64,000 nt of DNA from Chimonanthus salicifolius (GCA_013350335.1 CM023533.1:35458170-35522169), one strand, 5' to 3'. Shown: positions 33,001 to 44,773, numbered from the stretch's first letter. Notes: generated by a model not told the origin, from the sequence alone. Program-made: numbers and translations.

Positions 33001-35361
33001 TCTTCTTTCTTTCCCAAGAAAGAGAAGTTCAAGCGAAAATAAAAATAAGAAGATGCAGATTGAATAATGAGAGAGGACCTCTACTTTTTGTTCTTGATTT
33101 TCTACATGTAGATTGTGGAGAATGAGATGAGGAGTGAGAAGAGGGTTCTTGGGGTTCACTGGAGACTGATTTTCTTTGCATTCTTGCTTTTCGAGTGGAG
33201 ATGAAGGGTAGACACGACGGGGTGATGATGGCAGGAGTTCGCTTTCTTACATAAGAATATATTAGCAAATGAACGTCGTGGGGAGTGGGGAAGCTGAAAA
33301 GAAAAAGCTTTCACATTCCCATCTTCGAGTCGTCCTCTGTAAGTCAAGTGTCCGTTTTTCACTTCATTTCATTGACGCGTACATTATTTAATTGGTATTC
33401 GTTCACATTTATGTATTTATTAAATAATTTAAATTTAAAATTTAAAATTGAGTTAATTTATTTATTGAAAAGTTAAGCAAATTTAGTTTAAATTTTATTT
33501 TTAAGTCATGTTTGAGTCAAAGACCCAATTCCTTTTCAAACTGTCAAGTCTAGCTATCTTAGTGAATAATTAATTTAATGCTTATTTCAATTTATTTATT
33601 TATATTTTATAGATACAAATTTATTTAAGAATACTAGACGAGTCAAAGACGTTACTCGTCTTGTTAAAAGGAACTCAAGTCCTACTTGTGCTTCAAGTCA
33701 AGTTTTAGAAAAATATGTTCTTTATAATTCAACCGACTAATTTTTTTATAGAACTTATTTTAAAAAAGAATAATGTCTTAATTTGAATTTTAAAAGATCT
33801 GTTTAGATATAAGAAATGGACATTGTTTAATTTAAACAGGTAATTTTATGTGTGGATTTAATAGTTACGTAATTTTTACCGTCCAAATTATTTAAGTTTA
33901 GTCTAACGGTGAATGTATTTTAGAATTGATTCAAATTAAATACAGAGTAATTCAGAAATAATAATGAATATGAGAATAAAAATATATGCAAATATAGAAT
34001 AAGATAAATGTTAGTCTTTGAGATTAATTGAGGATGGTTAGCAAATGATTAAAAATAATTTTTCAATATAGAATTGAGAGGTTACAAATTGCAATCACAA
34101 TTAGTAAAAGTGGACGAATGAAAATGTTAAGGAAAGGGGTAAAATAATACATGATAAATTAAGAAGTAATAGTTTATATAGTTTATGATAGAGTCAACTA
34201 AAATAAAGTAAAATTCAAAAAGTGAACCGTAGATAGATATAATTATGATTTTGATGATAATGAATTGATTCACAACAAATAATTTCTCCAAATTTAAGTG
34301 TATTCATGGGCCCATACAGATGAATAGGATTGGACATATATAATAACTTGATAAACTAACGTGTGGCTCATTTTTAGCCCATCCAGTTAACAGAGTGGGC
34401 TAATTAAATAAGCCCATGACGCCCTTTAGCCTTTTTCATACCCACACATTTTCAAGGAAATATCTTTCATTTTTTTTTTTAAGAGTACAGTACTTGATTA
34501 ATCATTAAAGCACTTGATTAATCATTAGAGCATGTGTAAACCTCTCAATTTACACGTGTGAAATACAAATGAGTGATTCTCTTTGTGTCGAGAGAGACTT
34601 AATTTCAATACTTTCTGCAAATAAAGACAGAATTTGACCACCAAACTAGTTAAATATCTTCCCTTCTTGAGCTTTCTAATTTTGTCTAAGCATACTCAAA
34701 ATGCCCAAAATTGCTAAATATGGTGGGTTCTGGTCCAAGTTGGCATCCTAGATGGCGTCACATGTCATCTGATGGACTCGGATGCCTAGCAGGTTGACAT
34801 CAAACGGGCCTGATTTCATGGCCTTTGGAGGCCCATAACAACTTCTAACAGGCTCAGACCCACAACTAAATCAAATGGGCTTCAATTCTGATATAGTTGG
34901 GTCAATTAGGATGCATTTGAGGTCCCCTCTTTTCTCTAATTCTAGCATGAGTTCGAAGAGTCATTTCATTGTTCATCTAATTAGGCCCACTCTTCTTCAC
35001 TTCAATCTTCATCGAATAGAGTGGCCACATCATTAAACTACAACAAATAAATGATATTCAAACTATAAAAAAAGTAAAGAAATATGTATTTCAGAAAAAA
35101 AAATAGGTATTAAAGATATATTATCTATTCAAAACACTTTAAAAATATAAAAATTTCAAATATATATATAAATTGTCAAATTAGTATACAAAGGGGGTGG
35201 AGAAGAAGGTGAGAAGGAAGTGTGATCTCATTTCAACTCAGGATCCTGACTCACTTATTTCCTAGTTCAAATTATTCTGTTTTGAAGCGAGTTTGTAAGA
35301 CCGGCATTCTAGAAATTTTACCCATTGACGATGGGAATGAAAATGAAATTAGATTTTCAAG
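33001..35361. other. Intergenic region between two divergent genes
   Basis: The RINGv gene points left and the small membrane-protein gene points right, so one or both promoters should lie here. The stretch 33050-33340 is less AT-rich, has CT-rich minus-strand text like a 5' UTR, and a plus-strand GTAAGT at 33332, but I cannot place a transcription start. From 33370 on it is very AT-rich. 34480-34640 resembles a decayed SINE. Confidence 0.3.
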
Positions 35362-35563
35362 GTGAGTACTGACGCTGATCCAAAGAGTCTTGATTTCCAA
35401 TCATCGCTGGTTAATGTAGGTGAAGTGGGCGATACATTTGATCTTCAAACCAAGGCGGTTCTTTTGCCAATCACAAGGAAGGAGTTTTCAAAGTCCGGCA
35501 ACGAACCGCCGGCTCTCTGCTGCTTTCGTTCGTCGCAGCATTCGTTTCTCTAACTCGGCAGAA

Positions 35564-35660
35564 ATGAAGTTGAAATTTGTGGACTGGTATGCGAAGATTG
35601 CAGTTGTATCAGCATTAATCGGAGCTTCCATGGAGATTTTCATGATCCAAACCGGTTTCT
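35564..35660 (+). CDS. Conserved small plant membrane protein, exon 1
   Basis: Exon 1 codes for MKLKFVDWYAKIAVVSALIG then ASMEIFMIQTGF, and ends one base into a Tyr codon before GTGTGAGA (donor at 35661). Joined to 38527-38651 it gives 73 aa with no stop. The family is a small plant protein of about 70 aa whose N-terminal half is one membrane span. I know the sequence pattern but not an established function or symbol; organelle membrane location is inference. The start is fixed by the conserved MKLKFVDWY. An upstream frame at 35362-35553 overlaps the likely 5' UTR and is not conserved. Confidence 0.85.
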
Positions 35661-37236
35661 GTGTGAGAACTTTCCTTTTTCTCCCCTCTAATTGCTCTAT
35701 CACTTTCCGTCACTTTTCTTGTTTGTAGCAATATGTCTATTGGAGGATTTTCAATAGAAAGGAAACCATGAAAGGGGGAAAAGTAGGGAAGAAAAAGGAT
35801 ATCAAAATTTCGGGCTTGGGTTTAAATCTACTTAGAAACTGCGATGTGTTCACTTGGGCATGGCTCCTCCAAGTTTTTATTTCCCAAAATCAAAATATAG
35901 TTTTAATGGATTTTGATTTGGGTGAAGTGGCATTTGACAACTTGACTAAAATGATCATCATCATCAATCATTATGGAAGTCTTAACTGTCGACTTTCTGG
36001 CCAAGCCCCATTCAAGGCATTGTCTCTTAACTCCTCAGTTTAGCATTTCATTTCTACCTAGTTTATTCTGAGTCGTTATTGATCTCCTACTTCACTTCTT
36101 TGAACTTGTAACACTTTGATTCCTTGTACTAGTTCCATTCCCCCCACTTCCTGAGGGCCTTCAAATGGCCAAAAACTCTGCCTTAATGGTCCGGAAAACA
36201 ACATCAACATTTCCCCATGTTCATTATGCAACACTCTCTCCACCATTGCTGGTCCAGGTTTTCTCTGGCCATTCAATCAACATTAAACTTAAAATCCCCC
36301 TCTGGTGGTGGAGGCCATCACCATCTTTTGCTCTGGCCACTTTCCGTATGTATATGTGTGGATCGACATCAAAGAAAATCATCAAAACCAAGCCTTCAAC
36401 TTCCTTCGTCAATAACAGTCACCTTTTAAAGCAGTCTTGGCCTCCTTGAAAATGCCTATCTCAGACCTCATTTTTGCATCAAAGATCCTGGAATTTCCCT
36501 TCCTTCAAACCAACGACAAAAATGCTGCTGCGATAATCAACCAAGTTGACCACCTCTCCATCACCCTACCTCTCAATGCCTCAATGATTGCATTAGCTGA
36601 GACCCACAAATGGCCTGTTAAATTTAAAGTTCACACTCAATTACGATGAGCCAAAGAACATCCCCAAAATAGATGCTGGTGTCTTCCAACGTAGGACTGT
36701 TTTTTCCTCTAGCCACTAGTACTTCATAAAAGACGCTTTAATTATTTTAATATACTTTTGTCATTAGACATATCCAAAAGAATATAACAAATATCATTCT
36801 AGAAATAACCTCATTTACTGTTTCTTTAAATGATATTTGTTTTTTTTAATGACTTTTAAATGATATTTGTTTTTTTAAATGATATTTGTTATGTTTTGCT
36901 TTTGTAACAGAAATTACTGTTGTTTTATGTCTTGTATGTTTGTGCCTCATGCTAAGTAAAGCTTCATTTGTCAAAATAAATGTAGGATGCAAATTGATTG
37001 TGTAGTTGAGAAATTGTCACATCCTATTTATTCATTTATTTTAAATGCAGCGTGACCCAAATCCATAATCTTTACAGGTTGCATCTTAGTACTTATAAAT
37101 CGCGCTTCAATATCTTGTCAAATTGTGCCATCTCTTGGCCCCTATTCTATGCAAATAAGATGGTTTGATAGCTTTGGTAGTATGACCACCAATCAAGTGT
37201 ATCACATTGAAAAGTTACCAACTGGGCTTCTTTTCA

Positions 37237-37584
37237 CTACCTTTTATTTTTTCCGATCGTACAGTTGCAAATCACAATAGAGTTGCGTGACCAATCTCCA
37301 TGAGCATTTTTGTCTCTAAGCTTTGTCATCGTCGGGCTGCCTGCTTTTTTGATCTCATGACATCCTCCCACTTGACCAAATGTACTCTCTTTCTTTCCAC
37401 TCGTTCCCATGGGAAATCTCTCAATCTTCTCAAGCTTCTTAGCTATTGACCCTGGAATTTGGAACAAGGGTATATAGTAAAGGGGAAAGTTAAAGAGAGT
37501 AGTCTTGATTATAGTCAATCTGCCTCCAATACATAGGTAATCTCTTGCCCACATAAACAATTTCTTTTCAAAAGTCTCCACCAC
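37237..37584 (-). pseudogene. LINE RT C-terminal fragment
   Basis: Minus strand: FEKKLFMWARDYLCIGGRLT then IIKTTLFNFPLYYIPLFQIP and GSIAKKLEKIERF. This is the RT thumb consensus (KLxxWkxxxLSxGGRxTLIKsvLsxxPxYxxSLFxxP). After that the frame decays. A short remnant. Confidence 0.88.
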
Positions 37585-37689
37585 TAGGTCCCATAAGGGT
37601 CACTATCTGGGGTGCACACCTATGGAAAGTCCCAAATATTTCATTGGAAATTTGCCCATTGCACATCCCGTGATTGAAGTGAAGTTGTA

Positions 37690-37890
37690 TACCATGCAAA
37701 TGCAATCAAATGGGCTAAGGGATTGAAGCGATCCCTCTAGAGATTGATTACCTTGGTTAGGGAGATTAGGGCTCTTGCTTTATGACTAGATGTATCATTC
37801 GTCCAAGTCAATTGCACAACTAATGGTGTGGAATATTTCTTCGCAAAGAACGGAGTCAACAACTCAGTTTTAGGCTTCTTTCATTTTTGA
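37690..37890 (+). pseudogene. LINE RNase H C-terminal remnant
   Basis: Plus-strand text NAIKWAKGLKRSL, LITLVREIRAL, VNCTTNGVEYFFAKNGVN and LGFFHF follows the end of LINE RNase H (compare ANRVVDFFAKIGIHS at 16060-16110). It contains stops. It is opposite in orientation to the fragment at 37237, so the two are separate insertions. Confidence 0.75.
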
Positions 37891-38526
37891 GATAGGAGAA
37901 TTTCGAGTAGGATTGATGCTCAGTTGATTGTATTTGTTATATGGATGTCTTGTATTTCTGTTATGAACTGGTCCTCGGGGGCAGTGAGCTTGCCCTGTCA
38001 TATTAGCAGTTGGGCTTGAGTAGGCAGAATTGACCTGTTGTGTTAGGTTTAGGAGTTATGGTGTGAACTTGGTTTGTGAGTTTCAAAGGTCAGTCCTGAA
38101 GCTACAGGCTCCTGATTCATTGGCACCTTTGTGTGAAGACTAGATGTTTCTTTCTCTCACCTATTCACCTAGCTTCAAGGGAAAAGATAAAATCATAGTT
38201 CATTTGCATGTGCTAGGAAGAGATCGCAAAGACTAAAAAGCACCTGTCCTCAAGCCAAGACAATAAAAGATAAAATAGAGATGTGAAGGTTATAGTTATT
38301 TTACTAGAATGAAACAGTACACAGATTTTCATTGAGCTATTATCTGTAAATAACCCCACTGCATATGCAACTGCATGTGCTTATCTGAAAATAACAAAGG
38401 CGTACATTTTCCTTGGTAAAACAACTAGTCTTAGATATCTATACCATGAAAATTACTGCTCATTGCTGTTCAGAATTGAAAACTGTCACCTCCCATATGT
38501 GCTTTGTGGGGTTTTCTATCATGCAG

Positions 38527-38651
38527 ATGACAAGGTAGCAGTTCTGGAGTCAGAGAAACGGGCATGGGAGAATAGTCCGGAAGCTGAAGCTATTAGAGAG
38601 GCTCTCAATCCCTGGAGAAAGATTGACTCAGAAACAAGGGAAAAAGCCTAA
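38527..38651 (+). CDS. Conserved small plant membrane protein, exon 2
   Basis: Acceptor CATGCAG|ATGACAAGG. With the T left over from exon 1 the first codon is Tyr, giving the conserved join TGFYDKV. It then reads VLESEKRAWENSPEAEAIRE and ALNPWRK, ending at TAA 38649-38651. The C-terminal half is hydrophilic, alpha-helical and charged, and lies outside the membrane span of exon 1. The match to family length and the strict phase agreement across a 2.87-kb intron make the model firm. No catalytic motif is visible. Confidence 0.88.
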
Positions 38652-38901
38652 TTTTGGAAGCATTAGAGGTTAGCTCTCCATTGATATTTATGGTTTGAAT
38701 TATTCATGCAGCTGTTACAGACATAGCATACTGGGAAACTACTAATATTGAATGTAATTGTGTCAGTACATCTTATTTAACACAAATTCTTTAAATGATT
38801 GTATTTCGTAGTTCATTCAGGCCTTTTCATGTGGTTTAGCCTGTCAATTAACAAATGAGTTTTTCCCTTTTGATAAATCCATTCACCTTTCAAGAAACCA
38901 C

Positions 38902-38905
<4 letters not shown>

Positions 38906-38963
<58 letters not shown>
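38906..38963. repeat. (TA)n microsatellite
   Basis: About 29 uninterrupted TA units, 0.26 kb downstream of the small membrane-protein gene. Confidence 0.97.
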
Positions 38964-38966
<3 letters not shown>

Positions 38967-39499
38967 AGATATATAAAAACCTATCAATTCAGCCAGAGAA
39001 AAGGAAAAGAAAATGAAATAAAAGAAAATACCAAGCAAATCACTACACTTATGTCTTAAAGTTAAATTTAGTTTCTCTATGTTTGAGTACTAAGCAAGGT
39101 TGAATTTTTTTTAAATAGAAAATCAGATGGATTTCATTAGGAGAGAAGGTGAATGAATATACAATATTACAGTATGTAGGAAGAAGGTGGTATTAACGTG
39201 AATACCACACCCTGCTGAGAAAAGAAGAAAGCTACGAGAATTGATTTACATCACTGCTACAATAAGTAATCTATTATAATAAAAATCCTGTCAACTCCAT
39301 GTTTAGCAAGGAAACCAGTGACTCCGGTTTGCCGACCTTCTCTCATGCTTGAAAGGCACCTCTAAGGAGCTGCAAGGACTCCAGATTTCCCTAAAAATAC
39401 CTGAAGCCTCCAAAGATCTTTCTTTTTCCCTTCCACCCAACTAATATCATTAGATTATTTCCCTCAATAACCAAATTTCCTCGAAAAGACTCCTTAAAT

Positions 39500-40080
39500 A
39501 TCTTGATGGATGGCTAGAAGCTCTGCATCATAAAATTCCTTCCTCCTGGCCAGATCTGAGAAAAATCCAGATATTTCCTGCCAAATCCTGGACACCCGAT
39601 GCCTACATTGCCTCTCACTGTGGCATCAATGTCAAATTTAAGCACATCAAGTGGAGGTGTCTTCCATCTTTCAATGATCCTAGGACTTCGTTCCTGAATC
39701 CCTTTGCACCGCTTCCCAGTCTCTCTCCAGGGATGCACTAGAGAAGCCAAAGAACAACTTACAGCTCATTACCTATCTGATAAGACAATCCTTGTTCATG
39801 TCAAACACTGTTTGAAGGGATATCTAAGAGGATATGGCTTTTCAGTCAAACATTCTATTGTTATGCTCCTTCAAGATTACCTGACTAACTTCCGCTAGAA
39901 TTACCCATATAGAATCTTGCCTTTCCTTTCAATGAACTCCTCTCCCAACTATGCACATTCCCTAGGACATTATGGAAGACTCAAGAAAACCACTATAGCT
40001 GAAAAAGAAGTCCATATCGATCTGTTGAAAGAGTGACGAATAGGTGGTCCACCGATTCTATCTTGCTCCTGTAGAAAGGG
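39500..40080 (-). pseudogene. LINE fragment: zf-RVT and RNase H start
   Basis: Minus strand. From about 40080: CPFYRSKIESVDHLFVTLST (zf-RVT, one Cys changed to Tyr). Further on, at 39514-39750: RWKTPPLDVLKFDIDATVRG then NVGIGCPGFGRKYL, the start of RNase H with its first Asp. Frame breaks lie between. It is cut at 40081 by the end of a hAT-like element. Confidence 0.82.
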
Positions 40081-40293
40081 CAATGTTATGAAAATTGAAT
40101 CGTATCATAAAATTGTTATACATATTGAACTACAAATCGTGTAAACCGTAGAACCAAGTGTTTTCCCTCAAAAATATTTAATAAAGTAACATAAATATAT
40201 AAAAGGTAATGATGTGAGCAATTCATCAACTTTCTTTCAATATGAAGTGAATTTATATAATTTGTGAGCTCAAATTTCAATGTTCCAACTTCC

Positions 40294-41274
40294 CCATAGA
40301 TAATTTGCAGGTGCGTTGTATGCTCTTAGTTAATGCTTGCCCCATGTGTCTGGCTGATGAAGAGTCCGTTAATCATCTGTTGGTGCATTGTAGATTTGCG
40401 AATCAGATTTGGTGTTGCTTCTTTCAGTTGTTAGGGTTGGACTTTTGTTTGCCGAAGTCTTGGTTAGACTTATTTAATGAAGAAGTTGTTTTTTGTGGCA
40501 GTGTTTTTAGAAAGTCTCTATGGGTGGCCACTGTTTTGAGCATAATGTGGTCTATATGGTTGGAACGAAATTCTAGAATTTTTAAAGGGAAAGAGTGTTT
40601 TGCTGCGCATCTTGTTGAAGTTATTAAGAGTAGAGTGGCTTGGTGGATGGTGGGTTCTGGTAAATTCAGGGGTGTGGTGGTTTCAGATATATGTCGAGCT
40701 TGGAATTCAGTAGAGTTCTTCTCTCAGACAGCTTCGGCCAGATCAATGGCTTGGTCTCCTCCAGCGGCGGGTCTTCTTAAACTTAACTTTGACAGGAGTT
40801 GTATGCAAGAGACCGGGTTAGTTGGTTATAGAGGGATTATTCGGAACAATTTTGGTGGCTCTGTGCTATCTTTTGCGGGTCCTCTTCATAATGGGTCTGT
40901 ATTGGATGTGGAGCTATATGCTTTGTGGAGATGTGTGTTGGCGTTGGAAGAGTTAGAAGCTGTTGGGAGTATCTTAAAAGGTGTTTCTAAGATCGTCGTC
41001 AGTTGGGCTGCGGGGTCTCCTTGCCCTTGGTGCTATTTGGATAAGATTGATAGGATTCGCCATTGCATGCTGTCTTCTGGGTATTTAGTGTCTTGGGCCC
41101 CTTGCTCGGCCAATTCAGAGGGTTTCACTTTCTTCAGAGATTGTGAATATCTTAATGTAATTTTGGAGTGTTTGTTTTTCTTGTTTTCTTTCTTTTGGGT
41201 TGCTTGTGGCCTGTGCTTGCTCCCTTTGCTTTCTTTTCTTGATTAATGTAGCTACTTTTCAAAAAAAAAAAAAA
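40294..41274 (+). mobile_element. Recent 5'-truncated LINE insertion
   Basis: A 13-bp duplication TGTTCCAACTTCC flanks it (40281-40293 and 41279-41291), and a poly-A of about 14 is at 41261-41274. A long duplication plus a poly-A tail plus 5' truncation is the signature of target-primed reverse transcription. The coding part is not interrupted, so it is one of the youngest insertions here. Confidence 0.92.
40305..41246 (+). CDS. LINE ORF2 C-terminal part: zf-RVT and RNase H, open frame
   Basis: A 313-codon open frame. zf-RVT: CPMCLADEESVNHLLVHCRF (residues about 14-33). Linker: MWSIWLERNSRIFKGKE. RNase H: LLKLNFDRSC (first Asp), GYRGIIRNNFGG, NGSVLDVELYALWRC (Glu). At the third catalytic position the usual EGDSK reads KGVSK, so Asp is replaced by Val and RNase H is probably inactive. 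The first Met is arbitrary because the copy lacks RT and endonuclease. The frame ends with a Phe/Leu-rich tail just before the poly-A. It cannot move by itself. Confidence 0.85.
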   Translation: MQVRCMLLVNACPMCLADEESVNHLLVHCRFANQIWCCFFQLLGLDFCLPKSWLDLFNEEVVFCGSVFRKSLWVATVLSIMWSIWLERNSRIFKGKECFAAHLVEVIKSRVAWWMVGSGKFRGVVVSDICRAWNSVEFFSQTASARSMAWSPPAAGLLKLNFDRSCMQETGLVGYRGIIRNNFGGSVLSFAGPLHNGSVLDVELYALWRCVLALEELEAVGSILKGVSKIVVSWAAGSPCPWCYLDKIDRIRHCMLSSGYLVSWAPCSANSEGFTFFRDCEYLNVILECLFFLFSFFWVACGLCLLPLLSFLD

Positions 41275-41533
41275 TCATTGTTCCAACTTCCAAAAATATA
41301 ATGTAAGTGTACTGATAAAAGATAACAATGAATTAAAAAGTCCTTAAAAAATTCAAAGGTCCTAAATGTCCAACAACTAAAGCTTTAAAATGTTTCATTC
41401 TTTCACATTCCAAATAATCCCATAATTCTATTATTTATAAGAATCGTAAGATTTGTTTATAAATATGACTCGTTCCTCTTATGATATCGTATGAATTGTA
41501 AGATATGAATCATGTATAGTAAGATTTTAACAA

Positions 41534-42235
41534 CAATAGGTGGGATGATCAGATGATGCCTAAGATATTGTTCGTCTATTTTCTTGAGAAAAGCAATTTC
41601 GTGGAAAAATTATATTTGGGTTCAATTCATGTCATCCAATAGATGCTATGAAATTTGACATCATGTCAGGCTATGGAAACTCGATGCTTTTGTTCTGTCA
41701 AAATCTTTATTTTCGCGCTCCTCCCACACCCCAACCCAACCCCTCTCAAAAGGAAGTAGATTCCTTGGAAGAGGAGGGAAATGCCTCATTTTTTGTGTTT
41801 TTGGCAATGAGCACGTATTCCATGGAGGAAAAGAGAAGGGTATCGTTTTCCACCAACTGGAAAAATAACAAACAGCCCCTGAGGTGACACAGTGTAAGAA
41901 TTTTGTTGGAGCAAGGGGAGGAGAGAGGCCTTTTTAGGCTTGGGCACAAGCAAGATCAATTGATGAGCTTGGATGCAACAAGCCTAGCGGGGGCTCATTG
42001 GAGAAGACCCCAGAGGGTTCCCTAGCCAAATTCCCAGGCTGTGTTTGGATGGAGAGAAGTGAGGAGACTTCTCCTAGAGAAGTCCAAGTTCTCATGTTTA
42101 GATCCTATCTCCAAAAGAAAGTGGGGCCCATAAGATGATAATGTTTTTCTCTTTTAGGAGAGCACCGTATTCTCTTGCTGTGGAGAAGATGGTTGTAGTT
42201 ATGCTGCTGCTTTTTTTTTTTAAAATGCGTTTAAT
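41534..42235. other. No gene recognised
   Basis: It contains CAGGCTGTGTTTGGATGGAG at 42033, similar to termini of some small DNA transposons, but I could not find the opposite end. No coding domain. Confidence 0.35.
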
Positions 42236-42239
42236 GAAA

Positions 42240-42640
42240 AATCTAACAAGTGGGATTAAGTTCACTTAATGAATTATTAGTGCGACCAAATTTTAGTGCA
42301 AAATTCTTCACCATAGAGCTGCCATATTTCCATGTCCATTTACATAGAAGTGCCCCATTCTTGTCCTTCAACCTTAACACTCTTCCTCCACCAGCCTTAT
42401 TAGGCTCGGTTACATCCTCCCACTTGACATGGTGCATCTTTTTCTTGTCACTGTTCTCCTATAAAAAATTGCGCTAGATTTTGTCCAACCACTTGGCCAC
42501 TCTTGCCAACATTCTAAATTTCAAACAGAGACAAATAATACACCAGGAGGTTTGGCAAATAGGCTTGGTCAAAGTGATTCTCCATCCGAGTGACAAGTAA
42601 TTTGTCTTCCAAAGTGAGATTTACCCTTTTTCTGAGAGGG
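42240..42640 (-). pseudogene. LINE RT C-terminal fragment
   Basis: Minus strand, upper part (42490-42610): YLSLGWRITLTKPICQTSW and CLCLKFRMLARVAKWLDKI, the RT thumb with decay. Lower part (42243-42437): HHVKWEDVTEPNKAGGGRVL then RLKDKNGALLCKWTWKYG, consensus LVxWxxVCxPKxxGGLGIrxLxxxNxALLxKWxWrY. Frameshift between them. Confidence 0.85.
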
Positions 42641-43647
42641 AATTGAATTTATTGAAGTTTGGGATGCACCAGAACATCAATATGAGACTGAAGTCGTTTG
42701 ATAGCTGGCTTGTAAACTTCTAGATGATGGGTTTGAGATGCAGGTCCCAAGAGGCAGGTTGTAAAATTCTCTTAACAAATGGATATTTTCTTGATAATGG
42801 AAAAATAAACATTACCACTAAAAAATGATGACTAGATTATTTTTTTTTAGTAATTTGTGGATTGCTTTTATGTAAAAGTCGACAGAAATGGAATGACAAG
42901 TTTCACACTTAATGGGGCTTGCATTTTGGTTGACATTGAAGCTAATCAATAAATCTTGAAAGAGTTAGTGATGTGGTTGGGTAGGGTGAGGCATATGATT
43001 CTAATCAAGAGGTTGGATTGGAATGTGGGTGGTGTAAAAGCATGGGAAGGGGCAAGTTTTGTGCTGGGAGAAAAGAGGTATTAGAAATGTGGATTGGGAC
43101 TCTATACTGTTAAAGATTGGTGGAGGGATGTTAATGTCTATTGTGGTAAGGATGTTGGAATTGGTGGCAAGGAGAATCATTGGCAAAAGCAGTGTCAATG
43201 CTGCTGCTGGACCAATGACAGAGATGAATTTGGTGGTGGCAACATGATGCAGGACAACAAATAGGGTGATCCTAAATGCATAAATTTAAATAAAAATAAT
43301 ACATCCTCAAATCTAATATGGCTGAAATTAATTAATCAATTAATAACAGCAATAAGAAAATGTGTAGAACAACAGTAAAAGGGTTAAGAAGAGGGTTGTA
43401 CAGGTCTAAGATACAGATCTAAATGTAGTAGCAGATCTGATAGGTCTAAGACAGATCTTGAGCAGAACTGAGACTGGTGGGGCTGTTTTGGGACAGATCT
43501 GGGGTTGAACTGGGACAGATTTTGGGGAAAACAACACTAAGGGTAGCAGATTTGGGCTGATTTGGCCTAAGGAACAGTTCTGGTAGCAAGAGGGAAGGAG
43601 AAAGAGAAGAGAGATAGAAGATGAAGAGAAGTACCTGAAGGAGAAGG
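42641..43647. other. No gene recognised; AGATCTG-rich stretch
   Basis: At 43400-43600 the words CAGATCT and GACAGAT(C/T)T recur about eight times with irregular spacing. The minus frame there (43406-43669) is low-complexity. The same locus continues after the solo LTR at 46586. Confidence 0.35.
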
Positions 43648-44293
43648 TGTAACGCCCGCCCTTTTTCACTCGCTTTCCGAAAATCAGTGTCTTATTTTTT
43701 TTGGTTAAAAGAGTGATAGAGAGCGGGACGTCACGACGCGAGGTAAGTCCGAACTCTTAAAGCCCGACCCTTAACTGGCCAACCATACGTGTGCATGGAC
43801 TAAGTCCACGAATACGGTTCACACGCAATAAGTTATACATGCGGATTAAATCATAACTGCGGAATTATAATAGAACCTAATTCTATTCCAGTTTAGATAG
43901 CAAAGTACTTCAAGTCTTTAATCATAATTAAACTTAACTTAAAATATCCAACAAGCCATTCAGACCATAGCAAAATTATCTAAGTTATTATATGCCGAAT
44001 TCTAGCTACTCAAATTACAAGTCCATGAGTATCTTAAGCAAAATAAAAACTAAAAGCATCTAAGCTCCTATGCTTGGCCCTTTTCGCGTTCATTGCTCCC
44101 CTCGTTTCCTGTATCATCCACTAGGGTAGAAGTAGGGCGTTAGAACAACGCGCCCAGTAGGTATTCCATTTAGGGTCTACACATGGTTAATACAAATCAT
44201 ACATAATAACATAAAGTCCAAAACCATATAAAACAATGCCATGTCATGATGTCAAATGCAATGAGTCCCACCCATCATAAGTACAAATAACCT

Positions 44294-44455
44294 CTTGATG
44301 GAATTCTCATCATCAAGGTACCCCCACATAGGTCTTTCGGACGCCCCGACGGAGTGTGGCCCCTCCGGTTTCTTCTTGATGGGAAATGCACATCAAGGTA
44401 TCCCCACATTGGTCTTTCGGACGCCTCGACGGAGTGTGGCCCTTCGGTTACATAT
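44294..44455. repeat. Two tandem 81-bp units with CTTGATGG...CATCAAGG stem
   Basis: CTTGATGGAATTCTC...CATCAAGGTA and GGTCTTTCGGACGCC then CGACGGAGTGTGGCCC appear twice, starting at 44294 and 44375. The related LTR at 47719 has the same module in looser form at 48445-48640. Confidence 0.8.
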
Positions 44456-44773
44456 CCTTCACCCCATGCCATGCATGAGATGCTAATAAAACACATGCTA
44501 TTTTCTATTATAAACATAGCATTAAAACTCACATTTGAAACATATCTTTTACATCGTAATTTCATCAAAATAAGATAAAAACATCGTACATAAATCCATG
44601 GTTTCAAAGAGGCAGAATCCTATCAAAGACCACTAAGTGTCCTTGCTTCTTAATCTGGCAACTGCTCACGATCGCGTACCGTTTGTGAGGTCCCGTCACC
44701 TTATTACACAACAATCAATCATACCATGTTCAATTTGATTTCTATTTATATCTAAGTCCACAAACCCCACTTT

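Larger units (their letters stand above)
35661..38526 (+). other. 2.87-kb intron of the small membrane-protein gene
   Basis: Donor GTGTGAG at 35661, acceptor ATCATGCAG at 38526. It contains two LINE fragments (37237-37584 minus, about 37690-37890 plus) and an unassigned stretch at 36120-36660. Plus-strand frames in that stretch (36165-36449, 36437-36649) have no recognisable domain, though the Pro-rich text could be an old retrocopy. TTTAAATGATATTTGTTTTT occurs three times at 36820-36890. Confidence 0.7.
40081..41533. mobile_element. hAT-like element hosting a LINE insertion
   Basis: The left end CAATGTTATGAAAATTGAAT and right end ATTTTAACAACAATA form an imperfect inverted repeat (right end read in reverse: TATTGTTGTTAAAAT). 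Subterminal GAATCGT/ACGATTC words match the family at 30297. I could not fix an 8-bp duplication. The LINE at 40294-41274 lies inside, so without it the element is about 0.46 kb. Confidence 0.65.

Noticed and set aside
34480..34640. Possible third Au-type SINE
   Set aside because: It shares only CATGTGTAAACCTCTC-like words; too decayed to define.
36165..36649. Two plus-strand frames (94 and 70 codons)
   Set aside because: I could not link them to a family. They might be a retrocopy of a gene, but the evidence is too thin to call.
42033..42240. GGCTGTGTTTGGATGG as the end of a small DNA transposon
   Set aside because: No matching inverted end or target duplication could be found.
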